From Tabrizicola_A sp044377735 (GTDB taxonomy: Bacteria; Pseudomonadota; Alphaproteobacteria; Rhodobacterales; Rhodobacteraceae), in assembly GCA_044377735.1 (NCBI GenBank), contig JBILYK010000005.1, positions 1 to 64,000 of the forward strand: 64,000 nucleotides of DNA, in the 5' to 3' direction. Position 1 is the first letter of the stretch; every line of letters starts with the position of its first letter. The notes under the pieces are model-generated. The model made no database searches. It had not been told where the DNA came from and saw only the letters and a list, made by a program, of their open reading frames with translations. Made by a program: the position numbers and the translations under genes. Below are positions 26,346 to 35,220 of the stretch, piece after piece.

Positions 26346-26638
26346 AGCGTTACCTCTTCCGAGAAGGAAAACTCGCACAGTTCCATGAACCCGAAATCGC
26401 CGGTGGCGCGGGTCCAAAGGCGTTCCAGAAGGCTGGCGCGGGTGATGGTAGCTTGGCGGTCCTCGACGATCAATTCGCCATAAGCGGCCAGGATCGGCGT
26501 GCCATGCACCAAGACCTCATCGCCGGGGTAAATGACGGCGCCATTGTTGAAACGAACGTGAGCATGGAGGCTTTCGAAACGGTGGCTGACCTCGACGGTG
26601 CAGGGCACCTGTTCAGCTGATTTGGTGAATAATCCCAT
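26342..26638 (-). CDS. Conserved small protein of the puhC-acsF interval
   Basis: A 98-residue soluble protein with no signal peptide (MGLFTKSAEQVPCTVEVSHR...), of unknown function. I recall similar proteins at the same place in Rhodobacter photosynthesis clusters. It looks beta-rich and has a PGDEVLVHG motif. AAAGGGAACC precedes the chosen ATG, and the stop overlaps the acsF start as ATGA, so it is co-translated with AcsF. A helper of the cyclase or of complex assembly is a guess from context only. Confidence 0.8.
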   Translation of the reverse strand: MGLFTKSAEQVPCTVEVSHRFESLHAHVRFNNGAVIYPGDEVLVHGTPILAAYGELIVEDRQATITRASLLERLWTRATGDFGFMELCEFSFSEEVTL

Positions 26639-26661
26639 GATTTGGTTCCCTTTATTGCTTG

Positions 26662-27114
26662 TCACTTTGACATGAGCCGTTCGAACGCGGCCTTATTGTC
26701 TGATCCGAAGGCACCCAGTTCGGCACTCCATCCGGTGTGGTCGTCAACGACGGTCAGCCGGCCATTGGCGTATTCCACAATACGCACCGGCAAAGACTGA
26801 TCGACACGTGCAGTCAGCCGCGCGCGCTGCACACCGTTCTGAATGACGGTGATGAAGCCGCCGTGCGGCAGGTCCATAAGCAGGGCGCGGTTTTCGTCCA
26901 GAACGGTAACGGCCTGCGCGCCACCGCCTTGCAGATAGATCGTGCGTTCCGCGACCACGGCAGCGGGTGCCGGAACGCCCACACGGTCACGGTCCGTAAG
27001 GACAGAAAAACTGACCACCGCGAGAGTTGCCAAAACAAGTGTCAGCATCGCCAGCAAAAGCGGCTTGGGGATCATGTCCTTGTCGTCAGAAGGGCGGCTC
27101 TGGGTCGCTTGCAT
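26662..27114 (-). CDS. puhC: PuhC, photosynthetic complex assembly protein
   Basis: Membrane-anchored periplasmic protein of 150 residues that in R. capsulatus assists organisation of the RC-LH1 core. One transmembrane helix (about 17-40, LLLAMLTLVLATLAVVSFSV) is followed by a periplasmic domain with RTIYLQGGG and DLPHGGF. ATG 27114 has an ideal GGAGG upstream. It lies 10 bases after puhB. Confidence 0.9.
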   Translation of the reverse strand: MQATQSRPSDDKDMIPKPLLLAMLTLVLATLAVVSFSVLTDRDRVGVPAPAAVVAERTIYLQGGGAQAVTVLDENRALLMDLPHGGFITVIQNGVQRARLTARVDQSLPVRIVEYANGRLTVVDDHTGWSAELGAFGSDNKAAFERLMSK

Positions 27115-27124
27115 CTTAGGCCTC

Positions 27125-27766
27125 CTATTCAGCGGCCACGGCATGGGCCGGGGTGGTTGTCTGTGTCACGACGGGTTGGTTCAGCCGGGTCTCGGCGGCC
27201 TCGGCCAAAAGTGTTGCGACCCGCGCGGCATCCGGAATGGCGCGGAGCGCGGGCTGGGTGTGGTTGATGTGCCAAGGCCGCACATGGGGCCAGCATACCA
27301 GATAAGAGATCCGCGTATCGCCCAGCGTCTGCAGCGCGATGGTGCCCGTGCCATTGGGCTTCACCGCGAGGTTGGCCGCGCCGATCTGACGGAAGGGCAG
27401 GTTCAGCGTCACGGTCAGCGCCACACCAATCCGCATCGCCACGCGGGCGGTGGTGATGGTGTAGACAGTGCTGCGGGCCTGGACGAGCGCGATCAGGAAA
27501 AGGATGGCGCAGGTCACCGCGCCGATGGCCAGATAGGGCAGCATCACGGCAATGAAGGTGGCAGGCTCGCCACCCCCCATCACCCAGCCGCGCCAGAGTG
27601 CCAGCGCGACAAAGTAGCCGGCAATCCAGTTGATTTTCAACGCTTCGCGCGCCAGCGCAAAGGCTTGGGGGCGGCCCTGCCACAAGATCTCTTCCCCTTT
27701 GGGCGGTTGCGCGGGCAGGCCCGGCAGCGGCTCGACAGCGAAATCGTCGTGTTCGTGGTTGGACAT
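27125..27766 (-). CDS. puhB: PuhB, reaction centre assembly factor
   Basis: Membrane protein of 213 residues with bacterial PH-like topology: polar N-terminus with EEILWQGRPQAFALA (about 25-39), two hydrophobic helices (about 44-95), then the PH-like domain STVYTITTARVAMR. In R. capsulatus it acts as a dimer in reaction-centre assembly. It follows puhA by 23 bases. Confidence 0.93.
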   Translation of the reverse strand: MSNHEHDDFAVEPLPGLPAQPPKGEEILWQGRPQAFALAREALKINWIAGYFVALALWRGWVMGGGEPATFIAVMLPYLAIGAVTCAILFLIALVQARSTVYTITTARVAMRIGVALTVTLNLPFRQIGAANLAVKPNGTGTIALQTLGDTRISYLVCWPHVRPWHINHTQPALRAIPDAARVATLLAEAAETRLNQPVVTQTTTPAHAVAAE

Positions 27767-27789
27767 GGTCGCCCCCTTATGTTTGTGGA

Positions 27790-28548
27790 TCAGAAGCCGC
27801 GCTTACGCTTGGACGCGGCATACATCGTGCCGCCCGCGTAATAGGCGCTGATCTTTTCTTCTTCGAGCAAGGTCACTTCGGTTTGCGACTTGGTGGCAGG
27901 CACGGCCTCAAAGAGGTCAGACGACAGCGAGTTGATCCGCACGCGGTCGGACTGGATCTTGACCATCGGCATCGGAACCAGCTTCTTCGAACCCGAGTTC
28001 AGCGTGATTTCGAGATAGCGCACCAATTGCTCGGGGGCATCAACCCACATGTCCGAGATGCGGCCCACCACTTCCAGATCGCCCGCTTGCACCGGCAGAC
28101 CGCGCGGGTCACGCCCGGCCGAGACGGCAAAGGCCGAAGCCGAAGCCATTGGCACGATCTTGTTATGGCCATGGCCATCAAGTTCGGGAATGTCGCGGCG
28201 CGGGGCCCAAGACGCAGGGCCAACACCGTCCTTCATCGGATCGCCCAAGGGCGCATGCGGGAAGCCTTCCGACACAGCGGTGCGGCCCAAGGCCACCTCG
28301 CGCGCCTCACGCGCGCCGTTCGGCACGGTCACAGACCCGCGGCCGTGGGGCAAGAGAAAGGTCTTGGGCGCGGGAACCGGGAAAGGCCCCTGGTTTGGCG
28401 CAACCGTGCCGTCTTCCAACTCCAACGGGTAGCCTTCCCGCATGTTTTCGGTTTGCAGATAGTAGACCAACAGCGCGAAAAAGCCCCAAAAGAGCCAGAT
28501 CGACAACGAGGCCAGATCGAAGCTTCCAAAGAATTCAGTGCCCACCAT
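27790..28548 (-). CDS. puhA: Photosynthetic reaction centre H subunit
   Basis: Caps the cytoplasmic side of the PufLM core and controls proton delivery to the secondary quinone. The 252 residues have one N-terminal transmembrane helix (about 12-31, LASLSIWLFWGFFALLVYYL) and the cytoplasmic PRC-barrel domain. ATG 28548 is selected by AGGAGG nine bases before. It follows lhaA by 16 bases, as in other Rhodobacter. Confidence 0.98.
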   Translation of the reverse strand: MVGTEFFGSFDLASLSIWLFWGFFALLVYYLQTENMREGYPLELEDGTVAPNQGPFPVPAPKTFLLPHGRGSVTVPNGAREAREVALGRTAVSEGFPHAPLGDPMKDGVGPASWAPRRDIPELDGHGHNKIVPMASASAFAVSAGRDPRGLPVQAGDLEVVGRISDMWVDAPEQLVRYLEITLNSGSKKLVPMPMVKIQSDRVRINSLSSDLFEAVPATKSQTEVTLLEEEKISAYYAGGTMYAASKRKRGF

Positions 28549-28564
28549 GGGTAGTCCTCCTAAG

Positions 28565-30019
28565 TCAGGTCGGGAAATCGGCAATGCCGAGTTTTCCGGT
28601 GGTTTTGGTTTGTTCAGTCAAAAGTCGTGTGCGGACAAGTGGGCCAAGCAGGATTAACGTGACAAACAGAAGCCCAATTTCCGTATGATAAACAAAAGTA
28701 TAGCCGATAGTCGGCGTGTCGAAGGCTGCACCAAGATGGCCGCTTCCGGCCAAGGCCGAGATGCCATCGCGCAACGCACCTCCAAAGGCGATGGAGAGGC
28801 CCGCCGCCGTCGCTTGCGCCGCGCCCCAAGCGCCCAGCGCCAAACCGCGCCCGGCACGTGTGCCCGTGGGCATGGCCATGGCCGCAGTCAGCGTGGCAAC
28901 CGAGAACAGACCGCCCCCGAGGCCTATGCAGAACGCGCCGGCAAAGAAGACCACGGCCGAGTTCAAGGGGCCGGCGAAGATCACAGCGGCAAAGGCGCCT
29001 ATCCCGATCAAGATACCGCGCCCGGCCATCCGGTAAGGGTCGGTCCCCCGCCCCAGCCACCGGGCCGCCAGACCAAACCCCAAAAGCGCGCCACCTGCGT
29101 AAACGGCGGTCAGCATGGTCGTCGCCGACACCGACAGGCCAAGGACCTGCCCGCCATAAGGCTCCAAAAGCACGTCTTGCATGTTGAACCCAAAGGCCCC
29201 AACCGCAACCACTGCCAAAAGCCGCCCCGCTGTGCCTCCAGCCATAAGATCGGCCCAGGCATCGGCAAAACGCGGGCGCGGTGCCGCACGTTCGGCCGCA
29301 CTCATCGGGCGGACCTTCTCCTGCTTCCACAGGGCAATCAGGTTCAGAACCAAAGTGGCCAAGGCACAGCCCTGCACCACGCGGATCAGCCGGATGTCAG
29401 AGTAGTCCTGCAGCAAAGCCCCAACGATCACCGCCGAAATCGCCATGCCCAGAAGGAACATCACGTAAAGCAGTGCCACCACCCGGGGCCGCGTCTCATC
29501 GGTCGCCCGATCAGAGGCCAGCGCCAGCCCCGCCGTCTGCGTCATGTGCAGCCCAAGTCCTGCCATCACAAAAGCCAAGGCTGCCAGCAACTCCCCAGCC
29601 CAGGTTGGGCCCAGTACCTGATCGCCGCCCAGAAGGATCAGCGCAAACGGCATAATGGCAAAGCCACCCATCTGCCACAGGCTGCCGAACCACAGATAGG
29701 GAATCCGCTTCCAGCCAATCGCGCTGCGATGGGTGTCCGACCGGAACCCCAAGAGCGCGCGGAACGGCGCAGACAACACGGGCAGGGCAATCATCAAGGC
29801 CACGATCAGCGCTGGAACTGACAGTTCTACAATCATCACCCGGTTCAGCGTGCCCAAAAGCAGGACCGTCGCCATCCCGACCGAAACCTGAAACAGACCC
29901 AACCGCAACAGCTGCCCCAAAGGCAGGCCTTCCGAGGCGGCATCGGCAAAGGGCAACCATCCGGGCCCAAGTTGCTGGATATGTTTCTTCCGCAAGATCA
30001 CGGGCGATACTCCAGACAT
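28565..30019 (-). CDS. lhaA: LhaA, LH1 assembly factor (PucC family)
   Basis: Major-facilitator-like membrane protein of 484 residues with about 12 helices, needed for LH1 assembly and thought to deliver pigment to nascent antenna polypeptides. Family features include RLGLFQVSVGMATVLLLGTL and GFRSDTHRSAIGWKR. ATG 30019 overlaps the bchM end by 22 bases. It is one of two PucC-family genes in the window; the other is at 42648. Confidence 0.93.
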   Translation of the reverse strand: MSGVSPVILRKKHIQQLGPGWLPFADAASEGLPLGQLLRLGLFQVSVGMATVLLLGTLNRVMIVELSVPALIVALMIALPVLSAPFRALLGFRSDTHRSAIGWKRIPYLWFGSLWQMGGFAIMPFALILLGGDQVLGPTWAGELLAALAFVMAGLGLHMTQTAGLALASDRATDETRPRVVALLYVMFLLGMAISAVIVGALLQDYSDIRLIRVVQGCALATLVLNLIALWKQEKVRPMSAAERAAPRPRFADAWADLMAGGTAGRLLAVVAVGAFGFNMQDVLLEPYGGQVLGLSVSATTMLTAVYAGGALLGFGLAARWLGRGTDPYRMAGRGILIGIGAFAAVIFAGPLNSAVVFFAGAFCIGLGGGLFSVATLTAAMAMPTGTRAGRGLALGAWGAAQATAAGLSIAFGGALRDGISALAGSGHLGAAFDTPTIGYTFVYHTEIGLLFVTLILLGPLVRTRLLTEQTKTTGKLGIADFPT

Positions 30020-30666
30020 TCGGAGATATAGAACCCGCGCGACACGCGGTCGATCTGGGCAAGCCGCCCGCCAGTGGCCTTGGACAAGGTATCAAAAGCA
30101 TGCGGCACCATGGTGGGCGACCGATCAGCCCGCGGGAACGCCTTGCCCATGGTCCAAAAGACCATCAGGAAGGGGGTTCTTGGGGCCACAGTAAACACCA
30201 CCGCCTGACGCGTGCGCGAACCCAGTCGGTCCAGTGAGGCCGCAATGTCGGCGGGGCCATAATAGATCAAGCTGTCCATCGCCATCACGTAGTCAAAGCT
30301 GCCATGATGCGCCGCTGTCATATCGCCTGCGGCAAAGGTCACGCGTGGTGCAAGATCGTCGGGCAGGCGCGCGCGGGCGATTTCCACCAAAGCGGGCGAG
30401 ATATCCACCGCTGTGACATCGGCCCCGCGCGCGGCAAGTTCCACCGTCATCTGCCCCGCACCACAGCCCGCATCCAAGACCCGCGCGCCGCGCAGATCGC
30501 TGGGCAAGCGGCTCAGCATGAGCGCGCGCATCTTGTCACGGCCTTCGCGCACAGTCTGGCGAATGCGGCTCACCGGGGCGTCCGATGTCAGACGCTCCCA
30601 CACCTTTGTGGCGGAACGGTCGAAATACTGCTCGACCCGGTCGCGGGTGGCGGAGTAATCAGCCAT
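29998..30666 (-). CDS. bchM: Mg-protoporphyrin IX O-methyltransferase
   Basis: SAM-dependent methylation of the C13 propionate of Mg-protoporphyrin IX, just before the cyclase reaction. The 222 residues have the SAM loop VLDAGCGAGQMT (about 62-73) and the family N-terminus YSATRDRVEQYFDRSA. ATG 30666 lies two bases beyond the bchL stop; a TTG six bases upstream is less likely. Confidence 0.96.
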   Translation of the reverse strand: MADYSATRDRVEQYFDRSATKVWERLTSDAPVSRIRQTVREGRDKMRALMLSRLPSDLRGARVLDAGCGAGQMTVELAARGADVTAVDISPALVEIARARLPDDLAPRVTFAAGDMTAAHHGSFDYVMAMDSLIYYGPADIAASLDRLGSRTRQAVVFTVAPRTPFLMVFWTMGKAFPRADRSPTMVPHAFDTLSKATGGRLAQIDRVSRGFYISECLEYRP

Positions 30667-30668
30667 TC

Positions 30669-31568
30669 TCAATCAAACCCCAGAAGTTCAAAAATCTCGC
30701 GGTCTGGAAGCGGCGCAGGGGTGGAACCCGGTGCCTGCACCGACCGCCACAGCGCATCTGCAAGCTTCATGTATTCGGCGCGCGCCATGACCACATCCTC
30801 GGCATCGTCCATCTCGAACAGCGTCTTTTTCTTCAGACGCGAGCGGCGGATCGCGTCGATGTCGGGCATATGGGCCAGCCGGTTAAACCCAACCCGCGCG
30901 CAATAGCGGTCCACCTCATCGGTTTCGCGTGATCGGTTGGCCACGCAACCGGCCAGCTGCACCTTGTAATTGCCCGACTTGGCCTGCACGGCGGCGATGA
31001 TGCGGTTCATCGCATAGATGCTGTCAAAGTCATTTGCGGTCACGATCACGGCGCGGTCGGCATGCTGCAGGGGGGCTGCAAAGCCACCGCAGACCACATC
31101 GCCCAGAACGTCGAAAATCACCACATCGGTGTCTTCCAAAAGGTGATGCTGCTTGAGCAATTTCACCGTCTGACCCACCACATAGCCGCCACAGCCCGTG
31201 CCGGCAGGCGGTCCACCCGCCTCCACGCATTTCACACCGTTAAAGCCGGTGGCCACGTAATCCTCAGGGCGCAATTCCTCGGGGTGGAAGTCCACCTCTT
31301 TCAGAATGTCGATCACCGTCGGCTGCAAGCGCCCCGTCAGGGTAAAGGTGCTGTCATGCTTGGGGTCACAACCAATCTGCAAAACCCGCTTGCCCATCAT
31401 CGAAAAAGCCGCCGAAAGGTTCGACGAGGTGGTCGATTTGCCGATGCCGCCCTTGCCATAGACCGAAAACACCTTTGCGCCTTCGATCCGGGTCTCGGGG
31501 TCCAGATGGACTTGCACCGATCCATCACCGTCAAGTCCGCGCAGGTTCGGAACGTTATCAAGGCTCAT
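30669..31568 (-). CDS. bchL: Light-independent protochlorophyllide reductase iron protein
   Basis: NifH-like ATPase that donates electrons to BchNB for dark reduction of protochlorophyllide. The 299 residues carry the P-loop GKGGIGKS at 38-45 and the [4Fe-4S] ligands Cys126 (GTGCGGYV) and Cys160 (DVVCGGFA). The frame is open 53 codons upstream into the gap, but ATG 31568 (MSLDNVPNLRGLDGDGSVQV) matches the family start. There are 82 bases between bchH and bchL. The enzyme is oxygen sensitive, in contrast to AcsF, which needs oxygen. Confidence 0.97.
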   Translation of the reverse strand: MSLDNVPNLRGLDGDGSVQVHLDPETRIEGAKVFSVYGKGGIGKSTTSSNLSAAFSMMGKRVLQIGCDPKHDSTFTLTGRLQPTVIDILKEVDFHPEELRPEDYVATGFNGVKCVEAGGPPAGTGCGGYVVGQTVKLLKQHHLLEDTDVVIFDVLGDVVCGGFAAPLQHADRAVIVTANDFDSIYAMNRIIAAVQAKSGNYKVQLAGCVANRSRETDEVDRYCARVGFNRLAHMPDIDAIRRSRLKKKTLFEMDDAEDVVMARAEYMKLADALWRSVQAPGSTPAPLPDREIFELLGFD

Positions 31569-31650
31569 GCTCTTGGCCCTTTCATCTTGGTAAAAATACT
31601 CCCGCCGGAGGCTCCGACGGCAGGGCAACGCAGGGAGGTCAGGATCAGGC

Positions 31651-34600
31651 TCATTCGGCTGCGATCCCTTCCAGACGATCTTCCAGTTCATCCGCAGCCC
31701 CTTGCAGGGCGGCGAGCGTCGCGGCATCCGGCGTCCAATAGGCGCGCTCAGAAGCCTCGATCAGACGATTGGTCATGCGGGCGGATGCTGCGGGGTTCAG
31801 CGCTGCCAGCCGCTTGCGCATAGCCTCATCCAGCACAAAGGTCTCCGACAGGCGCTGATACACCCAAGGGTCCACGGCTTCGGTCGTGGCCGACCAGCCC
31901 ATGGTGTTGGTCACATGCGCCTCGATCTGACGGACCCCTTCGGCACCGTGCTTCAGCAGGCCTTCGTAAAACTTCGGGTTCAGCGTGCGCGACCGGCTTT
32001 CCAGCGCGATCTGGTCGCGCAGTGTGCGGATCTTGCCGGTCCCACGGGTTTGGTCGCTGATATAGACAGGGGTATCGGCCCCGCGCTGGCGCTTCACTGC
32101 GCGGGCAATGCCGCCCAGCGTGTCAAAGTAGTGGTCCACCGAAGTGACGCCGAGTTCCACCGACTCAAGGTTCTGATAGGCCAATTCAACGTTCTTGAGG
32201 GTCTTTTGCAGCAAGGCTGCATTCTTGACGGCCTTACCATCGCGCCCATAGGCAAAGGACTTCCGCGCCTCATAGGCATCGGCCAGCTCATCCTCTTCGC
32301 CAAAGGCGGAACTGTCGACCAGTTGGTTGACGTTCGACCCATAGGCGCCTTCGGCATTGGAAAACACGCGCAGCGAGGCGGTTTCCATATCAACGCCCAT
32401 TTGCTCGGCATAGGCCAAGGCATTGGCGCGGACAAAGTTTTGCGACAAAGGCTCATCCGCTGTGGCGCATTTGTAGGCGGCTTCGGCCAGCATGCGGGTT
32501 TGCAACGGCAGCAGATCGCGGAAAATGCCAGACACTGTCATCAAGACATCAATCCGGGGACGGCCCAGCTGCGCCAGGGGGATCAGATCGGCCCCGCAAA
32601 GCCGGCCATAGGCATCAAAACGCGGCTTTGCCCCCATCAAGGCCAAGGCCTGACCAATCGGGCCGCCATCGGATTTGATGTTATCCGACCCCCAGAGCAC
32701 CAGCGCAATAGAGCGCGGCAAGGTGGGATGGGTTGACAGCAAACGCTCAGCCTGCGCCGCCCCATCGCGCAAGGCGAATTCGGTGGGCATGCGGAAGGGA
32801 TCAAAGGCGTGGATGTTGCGGCCCGTCGGCAAAATCTGCGGGCTGCGGATCAGATCACCACCGGGTACGGGGGCAATGAAGCGGGCCGAGAGCGCCCGCA
32901 AAATCCCCGGAATTTCGGTGTCTTGCTGCAACTGCGCGTCAATTCTGGCGCGCTCGGCCGCATCCATTGGGGGCAACAGGTTCAGATACTCAGCCCGCGC
33001 AGCGGCTGTCATCGTCTTGCCTACAACGTGCAGACCGTCAGGGATCAGCGCATCTTCTGCCTCAAGCAGCTTGAGCCAAAGTTTGGCGGGATCGCGGCCG
33101 TCCATATCGACGGCACCGGCCTGCTCCAAGATCAAGGTCGCAAGATCGGCGCGTTCGAACGCGTCATCTGCCATCGACCGCCAGCGCGTCAGGCTGTCTT
33201 TCAGATCAACCAGACCCTTATAGAGACCTGCCTGCGCCAAGGGCGGGGTCAGATGGGTGATGGTGATCGCATTCGACCGGCGCTTGGCCAAAGAAGCCTC
33301 GGACGGGTTGTTGGCGGCATAAAGATAGATGTTTGGCAACTCGCCGATCAAACGATCGGGCCAATCGTGCGCGCCCAGACCGGCCTGCTTTCCAGGCATG
33401 AATTCCAGCGCGCCATGCATGCCAAAGTGTAGCAATGCATCTGCGCCCCAAGTGTTGCGAAGCCAAAGATAGAACTGAACAAAGGCATGGGTGGGGGCGA
33501 AACCGCGCTCAAAGAGCAGGCGCATCGGGTCGCCTTCATAGCCAAAGGTTGGCTGCAAGCCGACGAAAACATTGCCAAACTGACGGCCCAGCACAAAGAC
33601 GCTGCGGCCATCTGATTGCACTTTGCCGGGGGCAGGGCCCCAAACGGCTTCGATCACCTTGAGAGGGGGCGTGTTGCGTACAATCGTATCGGCATCAACA
33701 AAGGCCGCCACGTTGGCAGGCTGACCATAGGCCGCAGAATTGCCGCCCAAAACCTCGGCCCGCAGATCATCCACCGTGGCTGGCACATCCAGGCTGTAGC
33801 CATCCGCCTTCATCGCCTTCAGCGTGTTGTGCAGGCTTTCAAAGACAGACAGATAGGCGGCGGTCCCCGCAGCCCCCGCATTCGGCGGGAAGCCGAACAA
33901 GACGATGCCGACCTTCTTGTCAGCATTCTTGGTCCGGCGCAATTTGGCGAGTCGCAGTGTTTTTTCTGTCAGCGAGGCAATGCGTTCGTGACACGGCGAC
34001 ATGGCGCGGCTGTCGGCCGAGCCTTTGCAAATAAGCGAACAACCCGTGCACCCATCCAACCCATGGCGCCCTGCAAAGACAGTCGGATTGGTGGCCCCGT
34101 CAATTTCGGGCAAGGCGATCAACATGGTCGTTTCGATCGGCCCAAGGCCTTGCGGCGCGCTCGCCCATTGGCCCAGGGTTTGAAATTCCAAAGGATGGGC
34201 GGCGATATAAGGCACATCCAAGGCCGTCAGCGCCTCGACGGCGGCGGGACTGTCATTGTAGGCAGGTCCGCCCACAAGGCTAAAGCCCGTCAAGGACACC
34301 ATCGTGTCGACTGTGCTGATGCCATTCTTCTGAAAATAGGCATTGATCGCAGGACGTCCGTCCAATCCGCCCGCAAAGGCAGGCACGCAAGCAATACCTT
34401 GCGCCTCATAGGCGGCGATCACCGCGTCATAATGCGCGGTATCTGACGCCAAGATATACGATCGCAGCATCAACAGGCCGACGGTTACCGTGGCCCCCGC
34501 TGGGCGGGGCAAGTCGGCGATGTTGGTGGTGATCCGGCCTTCCAGCTTGGGGTGATAAAGGCCCAAGTCTGGATAATCGATCGGCGCCAAGGCCGTGGCC

Positions 34601-35220
34601 CCGCGCCAATCTTTGCGCGACGCATATCGGCCAATCAAGAAGCGGATCATCTGTTCAATATTGTCGTCAGATCCACCAAGCCAGTACTGCATCGACAAGA
34701 ACCAAGCGCGCAGATCCTGCGCCTTGCCCGGAATCCAACGCAAGATTTTCGGCAGGCGGCGCAGCATCGACATTTGCTTTTCGCCAGAATTCGCGCTGGT
34801 TTTTGCTGTGGGCTTCAGTTTCTTCAAAAGCGCCATCGCGGCCGAAGCGGGCTTGCCCATGTCCAAGTCGCCCATCCGGGTCAACTTGACGATGGAAGGG
34901 TCGGCAATCAGGCCAAGGAAGGCGTCGACACGCGGACGTGCCTCGATCAGATCGGGCAGGATGGCGTTGATGTGCTCTTCGATAAAGATCAGATTGGCTA
35001 TGACCAGATCTGCCGTCTTCAGCGCGTCTTTGCACCGCTGCAGGGAGGCGGGGTTTTCGGCCCATTCGGCAGAGGCATGGATCGAGACGTTCAGGCCGGG
35101 GAAGTCTTTCGCAAGACGAGGTGCGATCCGCGCGGCGGGCCCTGCGGCATGCTGATCCAGCGTGACCACAACGACGTTGTAGCCGACTTTGGTGCCAGTC
35201 AGGGGGGCATCAGCGCGCAT
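31651..35220 (-). CDS. bchH: Magnesium chelatase subunit H
   Basis: Large porphyrin-binding subunit that holds protoporphyrin IX during Mg2+ insertion. The 1189 residues show the family core around LHFGMHGALEFMPGKQ and WGSDNIKSDGGPIGQALALM. ATG 35220 (MRADAPLTGTKVGYNVVVVT) is chosen, with an in-frame ATG six codons upstream as the alternative. It overlaps the end of bchB by 11 bases. The middle of the bchFNBHLM series. Confidence 0.97.
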   Translation of the reverse strand: MRADAPLTGTKVGYNVVVVTLDQHAAGPAARIAPRLAKDFPGLNVSIHASAEWAENPASLQRCKDALKTADLVIANLIFIEEHINAILPDLIEARPRVDAFLGLIADPSIVKLTRMGDLDMGKPASAAMALLKKLKPTAKTSANSGEKQMSMLRRLPKILRWIPGKAQDLRAWFLSMQYWLGGSDDNIEQMIRFLIGRYASRKDWRGATALAPIDYPDLGLYHPKLEGRITTNIADLPRPAGATVTVGLLMLRSYILASDTAHYDAVIAAYEAQGIACVPAFAGGLDGRPAINAYFQKNGISTVDTMVSLTGFSLVGGPAYNDSPAAVEALTALDVPYIAAHPLEFQTLGQWASAPQGLGPIETTMLIALPEIDGATNPTVFAGRHGLDGCTGCSLICKGSADSRAMSPCHERIASLTEKTLRLAKLRRTKNADKKVGIVLFGFPPNAGAAGTAAYLSVFESLHNTLKAMKADGYSLDVPATVDDLRAEVLGGNSAAYGQPANVAAFVDADTIVRNTPPLKVIEAVWGPAPGKVQSDGRSVFVLGRQFGNVFVGLQPTFGYEGDPMRLLFERGFAPTHAFVQFYLWLRNTWGADALLHFGMHGALEFMPGKQAGLGAHDWPDRLIGELPNIYLYAANNPSEASLAKRRSNAITITHLTPPLAQAGLYKGLVDLKDSLTRWRSMADDAFERADLATLILEQAGAVDMDGRDPAKLWLKLLEAEDALIPDGLHVVGKTMTAAARAEYLNLLPPMDAAERARIDAQLQQDTEIPGILRALSARFIAPVPGGDLIRSPQILPTGRNIHAFDPFRMPTEFALRDGAAQAERLLSTHPTLPRSIALVLWGSDNIKSDGGPIGQALALMGAKPRFDAYGRLCGADLIPLAQLGRPRIDVLMTVSGIFRDLLPLQTRMLAEAAYKCATADEPLSQNFVRANALAYAEQMGVDMETASLRVFSNAEGAYGSNVNQLVDSSAFGEEDELADAYEARKSFAYGRDGKAVKNAALLQKTLKNVELAYQNLESVELGVTSVDHYFDTLGGIARAVKRQRGADTPVYISDQTRGTGKIRTLRDQIALESRSRTLNPKFYEGLLKHGAEGVRQIEAHVTNTMGWSATTEAVDPWVYQRLSETFVLDEAMRKRLAALNPAASARMTNRLIEASERAYWTPDAATLAALQGAADELEDRLEGIAAE

